Source of the DNA: Rhizorhabdus wittichii RW1
GTDB taxonomy: Bacteria > Pseudomonadota > Alphaproteobacteria > Sphingomonadales > Sphingomonadaceae
Direction of reading: 5' to 3'
Length of the DNA stretch: 64,000 bases
Assembly (NCBI GenBank): GCA_000016765.1
Contig: CP000699.1
Span: forward strand, 5,211,501 to 5,275,500
The notes beneath the pieces were generated by a model. It was not told the origin of the DNA, made no database searches, and was given only the letters and a program-made list of their open reading frames with translations. Shown here piece by piece: positions 1 through 9,330 of this stretch; position 1 is the stretch's first letter, and each line of letters opens with the position of its first letter. The position numbers and the translations under genes are program-made.

Positions 1-2
1 CC

Positions 3-2090
3 GCCGCGCTCGAACGGCTGTTGCGGGGCAGCGGCCTGCGCGCGGTCCGCGCCGCCGGGCTGTGGCGGCTCGAACGGCTCCCGCGCGAGGTGACGCGGTC
101 GGGCTTCGTCGGGCCGACCGAGGCGATCGAGGACATCATCGTCACCGGCACCAAGCGCGACGAGAATCTCGCCAGCGTGCCGATCGCGGTCAGCCTGATG
201 CGGCCCGGCATCGCCGACCGGCTGCTCTACGGGCGGGGCCTGCACGACATGATCGAGACCGGGGAAGGGGCGTTCGCCACCAATCTCGGCCCCGGGCGCG
301 ACCGCATCTTCCTGCGCGGCGTCGCCGACAGCGCGTTCAACGGGCCGACCCAGTCGACGGTGAGCCTGCTGCTCGACGACGCGCGGGTCAGCTACGCCAC
401 CCCCGATCCCGACCTGCGCCTCGTCGACATCGATCATGTCGAGCTGCTGCGCGGGCCGCAGGGGACGCTCTACGGCACCGGCGCGCTGGGCGGGATCATC
501 CGGATCGTGCCGAACAAGCCCGACCTCGCCGACGGGTCGGGCTTCGCCGCGATCGACGCCGGCGTCACCCGCCACGGCGCCGCCAGCGGCGCGATCGAGG
601 GCGGGATCAACGTCCCGCTGTTCCGCGACCGGCTGGCGATCCGCATGGTCGGCTATGCCGAGCGGATCGGCGGCTGGATCGACGATGCCGGCCGGGGCGA
701 ACGCAACGTCAACCGCACCGCGCGATACGGCGGGCGGCTGGCGCTGCGCTGGCAGGCGACGCCCGACTGGATGGTCGACCTCGGCGGCGCGATCCAGGGG
801 ATCAATTCCGACGACAGCCAATATGCCGCGCGCGGCCTGGTCCGCTCGACCGCGCTGGCCGAGCCCCATGACAATGATTTCGTCGCGCTGACCGCGACCG
901 TCCGGGGCGTGGTCGGCGCGTTCGATTTCGTGTCGGCCAGCGCCTTCGTCCACCATGAGGTGGAAAGCGTGTTCGATGCCGGCGCGGTGGCGGCGGCGCG
1001 CGGCCTGCCGGCGCCGCTCGGCTTCAGCGACATGCGCCGGCTGCGGCTCGGCACGCAGGAATGGCGGCTCAGCGACCCGGCGGCGACGCGGCCCTGGGTG
1101 CTCGGCCTCGCGCTGCTCAAGGCCGACAACATCTATCTCGGCCGCTTCTTCGCTCCGGGCGGCGGGGCGTTGCAGGACATCTCGCTCCACGACGACGCGA
1201 TCGAGGCGGCGCTGTTCGGCGAGGCGAGCCAGCCGCTCGGCGGCGCGCTGACCGCGACGCTCGGCCTGCGCGGCTTCTATTCGAAGGTCGACAACGAGCA
1301 ACAGGGCCAGACCCGCCGCCGCGCGCGCAAGGCCGGCGTCACCCCCAGCGCGACCCTGTCCTGGGCGCCGCGCGACGGCGCGCTCGCCTGGCTGCGCTAT
1401 GCCAGCGCGATCCGGCCGGGCGGGCTCAACCCCGACGGCGCGCCCGACCTCGCCGATTTCCGCTCGGACGATCTCAAGAGCGTCGAGCTCGGCTGGCGCC
1501 TGCTGCTGTGGCGGCGGGTGCGGCTGAACGGCACGCTGTTCGGGTTGCGGTGGGAGAATATCCAGAGCGACAGCATCGGCACCGACGGTCTCGTCCGCAC
1601 GATCAACGCGGGCAAGGGGCGCAATATCGGGCTCGAGCTCGGCGGATCGGTCGATCTGTCGCCATGGTCGATCGATGCCCATCTGACCGTGCAGCACGCC
1701 CGGCTCTACGCGCCGTCGGCGGCGGCCAACGCGGCGGGGGACGACAACCGGCTGCCGGTGCTGCCCGATCGCGCCGGCCGGGTGAAGATCGGCTATGATC
1801 GCGTGATCGCCGGGATTCCCGCGGGCCTGTTCGTCGCGGCGCGCTACATGGGCAAGGCGCGGCTCAGCTTCGATCCGGGGCTCGCCCGCTCGATGGGCGG
1901 CTATTGGACGGCCGATGCGGGACTGGTCGTCGCGCCGGCCGACTGGCGGGTGGCGCTCACCGTCTCCAACCTGTTCGACGGCCGGGGCGACAGCTTCGGC
2001 TTCGGCAATCCCTTCTCGCTGCGTCAGTTCGATCAGCACACGCCCGTCCGCCCGCGCACCGTCTCGATCCGCATCGAACGGAAATTCTGA
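3..2090 (+). CDS. TonB-dependent receptor, 5' end outside the window
   Basis: Outer-membrane beta-barrel receptor for TonB-driven uptake of a siderophore, glycan or other large ligand; the substrate is not evident. The reading frame is open to the window edge, and its first residues (AALERLLRGSGL) look like the end of an STN (secretin/TonB short N-terminal) domain, so the real start and signal peptide lie upstream. Then follow a TonB-box-like stretch (EDIIVTGTKR), the plug domain with VELLRGPQGTLYGTGALGG, and a barrel ending in an aromatic Phe (RIERKF), usual for Omp85-assembled barrels. An STN domain is typical of receptors that can signal to an anti-sigma FecR system, but no sigma/FecR pair is next to it. 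The downstream transferase begins 63 bases later and may be co-transcribed. Confidence 0.9.
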   Translation, partial: AALERLLRGSGLRAVRAAGLWRLERLPREVTRSGFVGPTEAIEDIIVTGTKRDENLASVPIAVSLMRPGIADRLLYGRGLHDMIETGEGAFATNLGPGRDRIFLRGVADSAFNGPTQSTVSLLLDDARVSYATPDPDLRLVDIDHVELLRGPQGTLYGTGALGGIIRIVPNKPDLADGSGFAAIDAGVTRHGAASGAIEGGINVPLFRDRLAIRMVGYAERIGGWIDDAGRGERNVNRTARYGGRLALRWQATPDWMVDLGGAIQGINSDDSQYAARGLVRSTALAEPHDNDFVALTATVRGVVGAFDFVSASAFVHHEVESVFDAGAVAAARGLPAPLGFSDMRRLRLGTQEWRLSDPAATRPWVLGLALLKADNIYLGRFFAPGGGALQDISLHDDAIEAALFGEASQPLGGALTATLGLRGFYSKVDNEQQGQTRRRARKAGVTPSATLSWAPRDGALAWLRYASAIRPGGLNPDGAPDLADFRSDDLKSVELGWRLLLWRRVRLNGTLFGLRWENIQSDSIGTDGLVRTINAGKGRNIGLELGGSVDLSPWSIDAHLTVQHARLYAPSAAANAAGDDNRLPVLPDRAGRVKIGYDRVIAGIPAGLFVAARYMGKARLSFDPGLARSMGGYWTADAGLVVAPADWRVALTVSNLFDGRGDSFGFGNPFSLRQFDQHTPVRPRTVSIRIERKF

Positions 2091-2153
2091 TCGTCCGGAC
2101 TGTGGTGGCGGCTCGCCGGCGGCGTCTCACGCCAAAGCGGGAGCGGAAGGCGC

Positions 2154-3404
2154 ATGGCGACGGGATCGATCGGGCTGGGCAAGATGGGCGCGGAGGCGTT
2201 CGCGCCGCCCGGCGCGGAGGCGCTGCCGGCGCGGGACGGCGGGACGCGCGCCGCCGATCGGCCGCGGGCGCCGCGCATCGCCTTCTTCTTCAATGCCCAG
2301 CCGCACCAGCTATTGCACGGCATCACCACGGCCGAGGAACTGGCGCTGGGCTGGCGGGCGGAGGTCGACATCCTCTCCTCGACCCAGGTCAACCTCGATC
2401 TCGCCCGCGCGGCGGTCCTGCCCGACAGCCGGCAATGGATGGGTTTCGAGCAGATAGGCTCGCCGCTGGTGCGGGCGCTGTCGGCGCGGATGGGGCGGAT
2501 CGTCCCGCCCAAGCTGCTGACCCTGTTCGCGATCCGCCGCCGGATGAACGGCTATGACGCGATCGCGCTGCCCGAACGCACCTCGATCATGCTGCGCTCG
2601 CTGGGCGTCACCCGGCCGCGCTTCATCCATATCGACCATGGCGCGGGCGACCGGGCGGCCGGGTTCGATCCGCGCATCGCCCGCTTCGACTTCGCGCTGA
2701 TGGCCGGGGAGAAGCAGCGCCGCCGGATGCTGGCCGAAGGGCTGGTCCGCGAGGAGGCGAGCGCGGTCGTCGGCTATCCCAAGTTCGACGCCGCCGACCG
2801 GCTGCGCGACCGGAGTTGGACGCCCTTCGCGGTCGAGCGGCCGATCATCCTCTACAACCCGCATTTCTCGCCGACGCTCGGCTCGTGGCGCGACCATGGC
2901 TTCGAACTGGTCCGGCGGATCGCCGAGGCGGATCGTTACAATCTGATCGTCGCCCCGCATATCCGGCTGTGCGACACGCGCGGCGGCCGGGCGGCGGCGG
3001 AGGCGGCGTTCGGGCCGTTCGCGGCGCTGCCCCACGTCCATGTCGACTATGGCAGCGAGCGGTCGATCGACATGACCTATACCAGCATGGCCGACATCTA
3101 CCTGGGCGACGTCAGCAGCCAGGTCTACGAATTCCTCCGCCGGCCGCGCCCCTGCCTGTTCGTCAACGGCAACGGGCGGACGTGGCAGGGCGATCCCAAC
3201 CACGACCATTGGCGCTTCGGCCCGGTGATCGACGGCGCCGCCCAGGTGGTGCCGGCGATCGAGCAGGCGATCGCCACCCATCGCGATTTCGCGGCCGTCC
3301 AGGCGGCCGCCTTCCGCGACACCTTCGACCTGCACGATGGCGAGCGCCATTCGCGGCGCGCGGCGGAGGCGATCGCCGGCTTCCTGGGCCTCGAAGCGCG
3401 TTAG
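2154..3404 (+). CDS. CDP-glycerol glycerophosphotransferase-like (TagB/TagF-type GT-B) protein
   Basis: 416-residue soluble protein. The C-terminal half carries features of the TagF/TagB transferase family: a YNPHFSPTLGSW segment (about residues 235-246), a conserved-looking APHIR, and a SMADIYLGDVSSQVYEFL segment resembling the nucleotide-binding SDVLITDYSS motif of that family. In Gram-positives these enzymes polymerise teichoic acid; in Gram-negatives relatives act in capsule or surface-polymer synthesis, so a role in surface glycan is a family-level inference. The first 45 residues are low-complexity and may not be translated; a later start near the RIAFFFNAQP strand is possible. It follows the TonB receptor gene by 63 bases and converges with the histidine kinase gene, with only 3 bases between stop codons. 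No glycan cluster surrounds it. Function uncertain. Confidence 0.6.
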   Translation: MATGSIGLGKMGAEAFAPPGAEALPARDGGTRAADRPRAPRIAFFFNAQPHQLLHGITTAEELALGWRAEVDILSSTQVNLDLARAAVLPDSRQWMGFEQIGSPLVRALSARMGRIVPPKLLTLFAIRRRMNGYDAIALPERTSIMLRSLGVTRPRFIHIDHGAGDRAAGFDPRIARFDFALMAGEKQRRRMLAEGLVREEASAVVGYPKFDAADRLRDRSWTPFAVERPIILYNPHFSPTLGSWRDHGFELVRRIAEADRYNLIVAPHIRLCDTRGGRAAAEAAFGPFAALPHVHVDYGSERSIDMTYTSMADIYLGDVSSQVYEFLRRPRPCLFVNGNGRTWQGDPNHDHWRFGPVIDGAAQVVPAIEQAIATHRDFAAVQAAAFRDTFDLHDGERHSRRAAEAIAGFLGLEAR

Positions 3405-3407
3405 GGA

Positions 3408-5672
3408 TCATTCGTCGGCATAGGGGTCGGCGTCGCTCTTGCGCAGCGTGATCGTGAAGGTCGTGCCCTTGCCGGGCTCGCTGGTGCAATCGATCTTGCC
3501 GTCATGGCGGGCGACGACCGTGCGGACGAAGGTGAGCCCCAGGCCGACGCCCTCGCGCGGCCCCTGCCGGAAGCGCGCGAAGAGGTTGGCGAGCTGATCC
3601 TCGTCCATGCCGACGCCCTCGTCGGCGACCGCGACGCGGACCAGCCCGTCGTCCTCGCTCACCGAACAGCGGATGCGCATGCCGGGATCGCTATATTTGA
3701 TCGCGTTGCTGATCAGGTTGAGGATCGCGCGGGTGAGGAGCTGGCGGTCGCCGTCGACCATGTGCGGATCGTCGGTCCCCTCGACCGCCACCTTGATGGC
3801 GCGCGCCTTCGCCACCGGCCATAGCGCGTCGGCGGCGTCGATCGCGAGGTCGTTCATGTCGAGCGGCTCGCGGTCCATCGGCTTGGCCTCGGCACGGGCG
3901 AGCTGGACGAAATCCTCGGCCAGCTCGAGCGTGCGGTTGGCGAGGCCCTCGATCCGCGCCGCCATCGCCTTGGGGACGCCGGTCTCGGGCCCGCGCAGCA
4001 GCGCGAGAATCGCCGACTGCGGCGCGCGCATGTCGTGGCTCAGCAGCTGGAGCGCCTCCTCGCGATGGCGCTCGGCCTGCTTGAGGGCGGTGACGTCGAC
4101 GATCCGGATGATCCAGCCGACCCGCGCGTTGGCGGCGTCGCGCTGCGCGACGTAGCGGATGTCGAAGCTGCCGCCGTCCTCCGTCGCGGTCTCGGTGCCG
4201 CCCCGGATCGGCGCGTCCGCCGCGAAGGGGGAGAAGGCGGTGCCGTCCGGCGCGCGGAACCGGTCGAGCAGGATGCGCAGGTCGGCGCCGACCTCGCTCG
4301 GCGCGCCGAGCCGGCGGGCGAGGCGGCGGCCTTCGGCGTTGGTCAGGGCCAGCCGGCCGTCGAGTCCGGTGACGAACAGCGCGTCGGGCAGGCGGCCGAT
4401 CGCGTCCGACAGGAAGCGGCGAAGGTCGCGCAGCCGGTCGATCGCCTGGCCGAGCAGCCCCGCCTGCAACGTCACCTCGCGGATGCTGCGCACCCGGTGC
4501 CGGCGCGGGAAGGCGTCGTTCTCGGCATCGAGCTGGCGCAGCTCGCCGGTCATGTAGCTGCTGATCGCCTGCAACCGGCGCCAGCCCCAGAGCGGATAGA
4601 CGAACAGCAGGCCGATCAGCGCCGCCGACGGCGGCAGCCAGACATGGCCGAAGCGGAACAGCAGGAAGCTGAGCAGCGGCAGCGCGACGACCAGCGCCAG
4701 GGAGAGATTGGCGTTGGCGCGCGGGGACAGCCGCAGGAAGCCGACCAGCATTGCCCACAGCGCGCACAGCGCCAGCCACAATGTCCAGGAGCGGGGGGCG
4801 GGGGTGATCGCCTCGCCCCGCAGCAGCGCATCGAGGAGCTGCGCCTGGATCTCGACCCCCGCCATCTGGCTCGTCGCCCCCGAGGTCGGCGTCGGATAGC
4901 TGTCGCCCATGCCGTCGGCGGTGGCGCCGATCAGCACCTGGCGGCCCCTGATCAGCTCCGCGGGGACGCGCCCGTCGAGCAGGTCGACGAAGGAGATGGT
5001 GCTGACATGGCCGGCGGCCCCGCCATAGGGGATCAGCACCGGCCGCGCCTGCCACAGCCCGTTGCGCTCGCGCCCGGCGCCGCCTTCGGGTTTCAGCCCG
5101 GCCATCAGCGCCGAGAGCTGGAGCCACGACCGGCCGCCGCCGCCTTCCTCCAGATAGGCGGTGCGGATCACCCGGTCGTCGCCGAAATGCAGGTTGACCT
5201 GGGCGATGCCGGCGGCGGCGTCCTCGAGCGGGCCGGCCGGCAGGGCGATGTCATAGGGCGCGCCGTCGGTGCCGGGCACGTCGATCACCATCGGCAGATA
5301 GGTCGGCGTCCGCCGCACCGCCGCGGCGAGCAGGGCGTCGTCGGCGCTCGGCTCGACGAACAGCACGTCATAGCCGATCGCGCGGGGCCGCGCCTCGGCG
5401 AGCCGGTCGAGCGCCTGGGCGTGGATCGCGCGCGGCCAGGGCCAGCGACCGATCGCCTGGAGGCTGCGATTGTCGATCGCGACGATCAATATGTCGTCGG
5501 GCGGCGGGCGGCCCGATGCGGTCAGGACATTGTCATAGACGATATGGTCGAGCCGCTCGGTCAGCCGGCCCGTCACCAGCGCGAAGATCAGCAGCGTCGC
5601 GACGATCGCGACCGCGAGCCACTCAGCGTAGAGACGTGTGGGCGGCGATGGCGCGCGGCTGGACAAGGCCAT
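3408..5672 (-). CDS. CHASE2-domain sensor histidine kinase
   Basis: 754-residue membrane histidine kinase. An N-terminal transmembrane segment (about 15-35) precedes an extracytoplasmic CHASE2 domain (about 45-280, with DILIVAIDNRSLQAIGRWPW), then three clustered transmembrane helices (about 290-370), a PAS-like domain (about 425-520), a HisKA domain with phospho-acceptor His546 in LLSHDMRAPQS, and a HATPase_c domain with N-box Asn656 (NLISNAIKYSD), G1 box DEGVGM and G2 box GVGLGLTF. It is the last gene of a three-gene operon: its start overlaps the end of the LysM-FecR gene by 50 bases, and the response regulator is first. The secreted FecR protein may be part of the signal-sensing side; this is inferred from gene order. 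A start further downstream would remove the overlap. Confidence 0.93.
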   Translation of the reverse strand: MALSSRAPSPPTRLYAEWLAVAIVATLLIFALVTGRLTERLDHIVYDNVLTASGRPPPDDILIVAIDNRSLQAIGRWPWPRAIHAQALDRLAEARPRAIGYDVLFVEPSADDALLAAAVRRTPTYLPMVIDVPGTDGAPYDIALPAGPLEDAAAGIAQVNLHFGDDRVIRTAYLEEGGGGRSWLQLSALMAGLKPEGGAGRERNGLWQARPVLIPYGGAAGHVSTISFVDLLDGRVPAELIRGRQVLIGATADGMGDSYPTPTSGATSQMAGVEIQAQLLDALLRGEAITPAPRSWTLWLALCALWAMLVGFLRLSPRANANLSLALVVALPLLSFLLFRFGHVWLPPSAALIGLLFVYPLWGWRRLQAISSYMTGELRQLDAENDAFPRRHRVRSIREVTLQAGLLGQAIDRLRDLRRFLSDAIGRLPDALFVTGLDGRLALTNAEGRRLARRLGAPSEVGADLRILLDRFRAPDGTAFSPFAADAPIRGGTETATEDGGSFDIRYVAQRDAANARVGWIIRIVDVTALKQAERHREEALQLLSHDMRAPQSAILALLRGPETGVPKAMAARIEGLANRTLELAEDFVQLARAEAKPMDREPLDMNDLAIDAADALWPVAKARAIKVAVEGTDDPHMVDGDRQLLTRAILNLISNAIKYSDPGMRIRCSVSEDDGLVRVAVADEGVGMDEDQLANLFARFRQGPREGVGLGLTFVRTVVARHDGKIDCTSEPGKGTTFTITLRKSDADPYADE

Positions 5673-6807
5673 GGCCGGTCAGGCGGATCGGAAGCGGCCG
5701 GGGCTCGGCCCAGAGCCGGAAGGGCAGGGGCTCCGCCGCGCCCGCGTCGGCGCTGGGCCCGGATGCGGGGGCGGGCGGCGGAGCGGAGCGGCGCACGCCC
5801 GGCGCATAGATTCCCGGAAGCCCCTCCAGCCCCGAGGTGGCGATCGCGGTCAGCCGGACGAAGAAGGTCGCGCCCTGCGGCAGGGCGAGGCTGATGCTGG
5901 GCTCGTCGGACTGCGCCTCCTCGATGATGTTCAGGAAGGCGACGTCGGTCGCCAGCTCGACGCGATAGGCCTTGGCTCCCTCGATCCGCTCAGCGACGAT
6001 GCTGACGCCGGTCTCGGTCTTTTCGAGCTGGAGCAGCTTGGGCGGGGGCAGCAGCGCGACCGGCGGCTCGGTGCCGGCGGGGGTGCTGATCGCGCCATAG
6101 CCCCTGGGCACGGCGACCTCCGCCGGATCGGGGCCGGCGGCGACGCCGACCGTGCCGGCGACGACCTCGGTCAGCGCGCGCTCGCCGCTCTCATCGACCG
6201 CGACGCGGAACTCGGTGCCGCGCACGGCGGCCACCGACAGCGGCGTGGTCACCCGGAAATTGCTGGCCGGGTCCTTCATCGGGATCACGCTCGACCGCGA
6301 GCGGCCGGTCTCCAGCCGGAAATTGCGGTCGAGCCCATCGGTCAGCAGGATGCGGCGGAGCCTGTCGACGAGGATGCGGCTCTGCGACGGCAGCGCGATC
6401 GTGCTGCCGTCGGGCATCGCGATCGCGATCGAGGCGTTGGCGCCGGTCTCGACCCGCATCCCCTGGCGCACCTCGCCGCCGAGCGCGGCCTGGCGCCCGT
6501 CGATCGTCGCGCTGCCGCGGAAGGAGACGACCTTGCCGACCACCGGCTCGGTGCGGAGCAGCCGGTCGGGGATCAGCAGGATCGAGCCGATCGGCATCCG
6601 ATACGGATCGGCCACCTTGTTGAGTCGCTGGACCTCCCGATAGTCGCCGCCGACCAGGAAATCCCTGGCGAGCGCCGACAGCGTGTCGTTCGGCCGCACC
6701 GTGTAGCGGAGCATCGGCTCCGCCGCCGGTTGCGCGGCCAGCGGCGCCGCGGCCAGCAGGGCCGCGACGGGAAGGAAGAACCAAGATCGCCCCACCTTTG
6801 CCGGCAT
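5623..6807 (-). CDS. Secreted LysM and FecR domain protein
   Basis: 394 residues. Signal peptide at 1-25 (hydrophobic run ending AAPLAAQ), LysM domain at about 33-80 (LRYTVRPNDTLSALARDF ... IPIGS-type end), which in this family binds peptidoglycan glycan strands, then a FecR domain (about 90-200, with GSATIDGR and VRGTEFRV). The C-terminal part has fibronectin-like character and a proline-rich segment (PPPAPASGPS). Unlike classical FecR anti-sigma factors it has no transmembrane anchor or cytoplasmic sigma-binding part, so it is likely periplasmic and wall-associated. The ATG was chosen because it overlaps the stop of the upstream response-regulator gene (TGATG), giving translational coupling. 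FecR plus CHASE2 genes are often neighbours, suggesting this protein modulates the kinase. The longer open frame upstream is a shadow of the response regulator gene. Confidence 0.85.
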   Translation of the reverse strand: MPAKVGRSWFFLPVAALLAAAPLAAQPAAEPMLRYTVRPNDTLSALARDFLVGGDYREVQRLNKVADPYRMPIGSILLIPDRLLRTEPVVGKVVSFRGSATIDGRQAALGGEVRQGMRVETGANASIAIAMPDGSTIALPSQSRILVDRLRRILLTDGLDRNFRLETGRSRSSVIPMKDPASNFRVTTPLSVAAVRGTEFRVAVDESGERALTEVVAGTVGVAAGPDPAEVAVPRGYGAISTPAGTEPPVALLPPPKLLQLEKTETGVSIVAERIEGAKAYRVELATDVAFLNIIEEAQSDEPSISLALPQGATFFVRLTAIATSGLEGLPGIYAPGVRRSAPPPAPASGPSADAGAAEPLPFRLWAEPRPLPIRLTGHGLVQPRAIAAHTSLR

Positions 6808-7544
6808 CAACTGTCTTCGGCTTCCAGCGCCTCGAGCCGGTAGCCATAGCTGTAGACCGGGATCAGGCGGAAGCCGCGCTCGGGCCGCAGCCCCAGCTTG
6901 GCGCGGATGCGCGAGATGTGCGCGTCGAGCGTCCGGGTCGGCAGGTCGGGGTTCCGTCCCCAGACGATCTCCAGCAGGTAGGAGCGCGACAGCGGCCGGT
7001 GCATGTTGCGGAACAGCGTCGCCGCCAGCTCGAACTCCTTGGCGGTCAGGGTGACGTTCTCGCCGTCGACCGCCACCATCTGTCGCGCCGGATGCAGCGT
7101 GAAGGGGCCGTAGGATTCGTTCGCCCCGATCGCCTCGCGCGGGCCGGTGCGGCGGTGGATCGCGTTGATCCGGGCGAGCAGCACCGACGGCTGGACCGGC
7201 TTGATGACATAATCGTCGGCGCCCGCGTCGAGCCCCGCGACGATGTCCTCGTCGCTGTTGCGGTTGGTCAGCAGCAGCGAGGGGACCGGCTTGTCCATAT
7301 TCTCGCGCATCCACTGGATGATCTCGACCCCGCTCTTGTCGGGCATGTTCCAGTCGAGGATCACCAGGTCGAACGTGTCCTGCCGCAGCCGGGAGATCAG
7401 CGTCCGCGCGTTGGGGAAGTCGTAGCAGTAATGGCCGGCTTCGATCAGCGTCTGGGTGACGAAGGCCAGCATGGCCGCCTCGTCGTCGAGGACCGCGATA
7501 CGCATGCTATCGCCCGATGGTTTCGCGGTCGGATCGGTGGCCAT
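6807..7544 (-). CDS. OmpR/PhoB-type response regulator
   Basis: DNA-binding response regulator, partner of the CHASE2 kinase encoded two genes downstream. The receiver domain begins at MRIAVLDDEAAM, with the acidic pocket DDE, phospho-acceptor Asp in VILDWNMPDKSG (residue 64 from this start, 51 from the MRIAV start) and Lys in YVIKPVQP. The C-terminal winged-helix domain ends RTLDAHISRIRAKLGL ... YSYGYRLE, typical of the OmpR family. Three starts are possible: 7622, 7544 and 7505; none has a clear Shine-Dalgarno. 7544 is a compromise, while 7505 gives the canonical 232-residue length. The stop overlaps the start of the LysM-FecR gene by one base, so the three genes form an operon. Confidence 0.92.
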   Translation of the reverse strand: MATDPTAKPSGDSMRIAVLDDEAAMLAFVTQTLIEAGHYCYDFPNARTLISRLRQDTFDLVILDWNMPDKSGVEIIQWMRENMDKPVPSLLLTNRNSDEDIVAGLDAGADDYVIKPVQPSVLLARINAIHRRTGPREAIGANESYGPFTLHPARQMVAVDGENVTLTAKEFELAATLFRNMHRPLSRSYLLEIVWGRNPDLPTRTLDAHISRIRAKLGLRPERGFRLIPVYSYGYRLEALEAEDS

Positions 7545-7990
7545 GCCCCCGACCATGCCCGTGGCCACGTTCGATGCCAAGTGCGGATAGGGCCGTTGCG
7601 CCCATGATTTGCTCCCTCCCATTGCCCTGTGGATGGCAGACCGTTTAGCCCCAGAGTGCCGGGTGCGAATGTGAGCAACTGCAAAGTTACAATTGTTTAC
7701 AACAAGATCGGGGTGGTCGGACCCTATTGTCGAAGCCGGTGGTGCCGGGCCGTCGATGATCGGGGGTGTCGGACGGGAGGGTTGCTCCCCCGCCGTCCGG
7801 CCGGTCTGTCTTTGCCCTGTCAGGCCATCAGGATCATGGGTTCCGGCATCACCAACCGTCCCCAGCGCGAATCGCGATCGGTCCAGTGTCGAGTGACCGA
7901 GCCGTCCTCTCTCCTGTCGTCATTCCCGTTTTCGCGGGAATGACGGAAAGATGAGGAAATCGGCGCGCTTCGATCACATCCGTAAAGATA
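7545..7990. promoter_or_regulatory. 446-base intergenic region: probable promoter of the three-gene signalling operon
   Basis: No convincing gene. It contains an AT-rich patch around 7680-7705 with an 8-bp palindrome ACAATTGT (7689-7696), set in a near-symmetric GTTACAATTGTTTAC. In this very GC-rich sequence, that patch is the best candidate for a promoter or operator of the minus-strand signalling operon. It also contains one single-hairpin copy of the CGTCAT repeat family at 7918-7945. If the response regulator starts at 7622, the first part of this span is coding. Confidence 0.35.
7918..7945. repeat. CGTCATTCCCG palindrome (REP-like, single copy)
   Basis: Perfect 11-bp inverted arms CGTCATTCCCG / CGGGAATGACG around a six-base TTTTCG loop, just downstream of the DUF445 stop codon. 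It belongs to the same family as the paired elements elsewhere in the window, but here only one hairpin is present. Confidence 0.8.
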
Positions 7991-9262
7991 TCAGATGAAC
8001 TGGCCGATGGCGTGCAGGCCGATGCCGATCAGGCCGCCGACCAGGGTGCCGTTGACCCGGATATATTGCAGGTCGCGGCCGACCGCATTCTCGAGCTGGC
8101 TCGTGACGGTGCGGGCGTCCCAGCCGCGGATCGTCTCCGACACCAGCTTGACGATGCCGTCGCCATAGTCGGCGACCAGGCCGACCGTCATCCGCCGCGC
8201 GAAGCGGTTGAAGGTGGCGCGCAGGCGCGGATCGGTCTGGAGGGTCGCGCCGAGCTGCTGGAGCGCCTCGCCGACCTGCCCGCCGAGCGCGGCGTTGGGA
8301 TCGCGCGCCGCATCGATCAGCCGCAGGCGCGCGCCCTGCCACAGCGTGTCGAGCCAGGCGGCGACGGCGGGGCTGTCGATCAGGTCGCCCTTGATCTGCG
8401 CCACCTTCGCCCGCGTCGCGGGATCGTGCTGGAGCTTGTGGGCGAGCTCCTCCATCCCCTCCTGCGCCTTGAGCCGCAGCGGGTGGTGCGGATCGGTCGT
8501 CATGTCGTCGAGCAGCTTGTGGAGCCCCTCGACGATCGCGGTCGACAATTTCTCGTCGAGGCCGGTCCAGCGCATGAACTTGCCGGTCCGCGCCTGGACC
8601 ATCTCGTGGATCATCCCCTCATTGTGGAGGAGGATGCGGCTGGCCCAGCCGATCAGCCCGTCGAGCATCTCGGCATGGCGGTTCTCGACGATCGCGGCGT
8701 CGAGGGTGCGGCCGAGCAGGGGGGCGAGATCGAATCCGCGCAGCCGGCTGGCGAGCGCGCCCTTCACCATCGCGCCGAAGCGGTCGTCGCCGAGCGATTC
8801 GAGGATGGTGGCGAGCGCGCGGCCGATGCCGGCGCGGGTGCGGCCGCCCTCGGGCGGATGGGCGAGCAGCCGGCCGAGCGCCCCGGCCGCGTCGACCCGG
8901 TACATGCGCCGCGCCACCACCGACGCGGTCAGGAAGTTGACCCGCAGGAAGGCGGCCAGGCTGTCGCCGATCCGGTCCTTGTTGCGCGGGATGATCGCGG
9001 TGTGCGGGATCGGCAGGCCGAGCGGGTGGCGGAACAGGGCGGTGACCGCGAACCAGTCGGCCAGCCCGCCGACCATCGCCGCCTCGGCGAAGGCGCGCAG
9101 ATAGCCCCAGCCCGCCGCCGCGCCCGGCGCCTCATGCGAGCGGGCGAGCAAGTAGAGCCCCGCCATGATGACGAGCAGCCCCGAAGCGACGACGCGCATC
9201 CCGCGCACGCCGCCCTGCGCGGGGTTGAAGCGGTCGAGACCGATGGCCTGGAACAGGTTCAT
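7991..9262 (-). CDS. DUF445 family inner-membrane protein (YjiN-like)
   Basis: 423 residues. An N-terminal transmembrane segment (about 22-42) is followed by the family signature AEAAMVGGLADWFAVTALFR and HPLGLPIPHTAIIPRNKDRIG (about 60-105). A long alpha-helical central region follows, and a C-terminal hydrophobic tail contains GGLIGIGLHAIGQFI. Length and motif order match full-length DUF445 proteins. Their biochemical function is unknown; no enzyme motif is visible. It is separated from the RND pump gene by 199 bases that include a paired palindrome, so it is probably its own unit. Confidence 0.9.
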   Translation of the reverse strand: MNLFQAIGLDRFNPAQGGVRGMRVVASGLLVIMAGLYLLARSHEAPGAAAGWGYLRAFAEAAMVGGLADWFAVTALFRHPLGLPIPHTAIIPRNKDRIGDSLAAFLRVNFLTASVVARRMYRVDAAGALGRLLAHPPEGGRTRAGIGRALATILESLGDDRFGAMVKGALASRLRGFDLAPLLGRTLDAAIVENRHAEMLDGLIGWASRILLHNEGMIHEMVQARTGKFMRWTGLDEKLSTAIVEGLHKLLDDMTTDPHHPLRLKAQEGMEELAHKLQHDPATRAKVAQIKGDLIDSPAVAAWLDTLWQGARLRLIDAARDPNAALGGQVGEALQQLGATLQTDPRLRATFNRFARRMTVGLVADYGDGIVKLVSETIRGWDARTVTSQLENAVGRDLQYIRVNGTLVGGLIGIGLHAIGQFI

Positions 9263-9330
9263 GCCTTCACAATGGACAGCCGGGCGGAATGTTCAACCGA
9301 AACGAACGGCGGCGCTGTCCAACCCCCTTC

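Noticed and set aside
4035-5894. 619-codon plus-strand frame opposite the histidine kinase
   Set aside because: Opposite-strand shadow with repetitive Arg/Gln/Ala composition.
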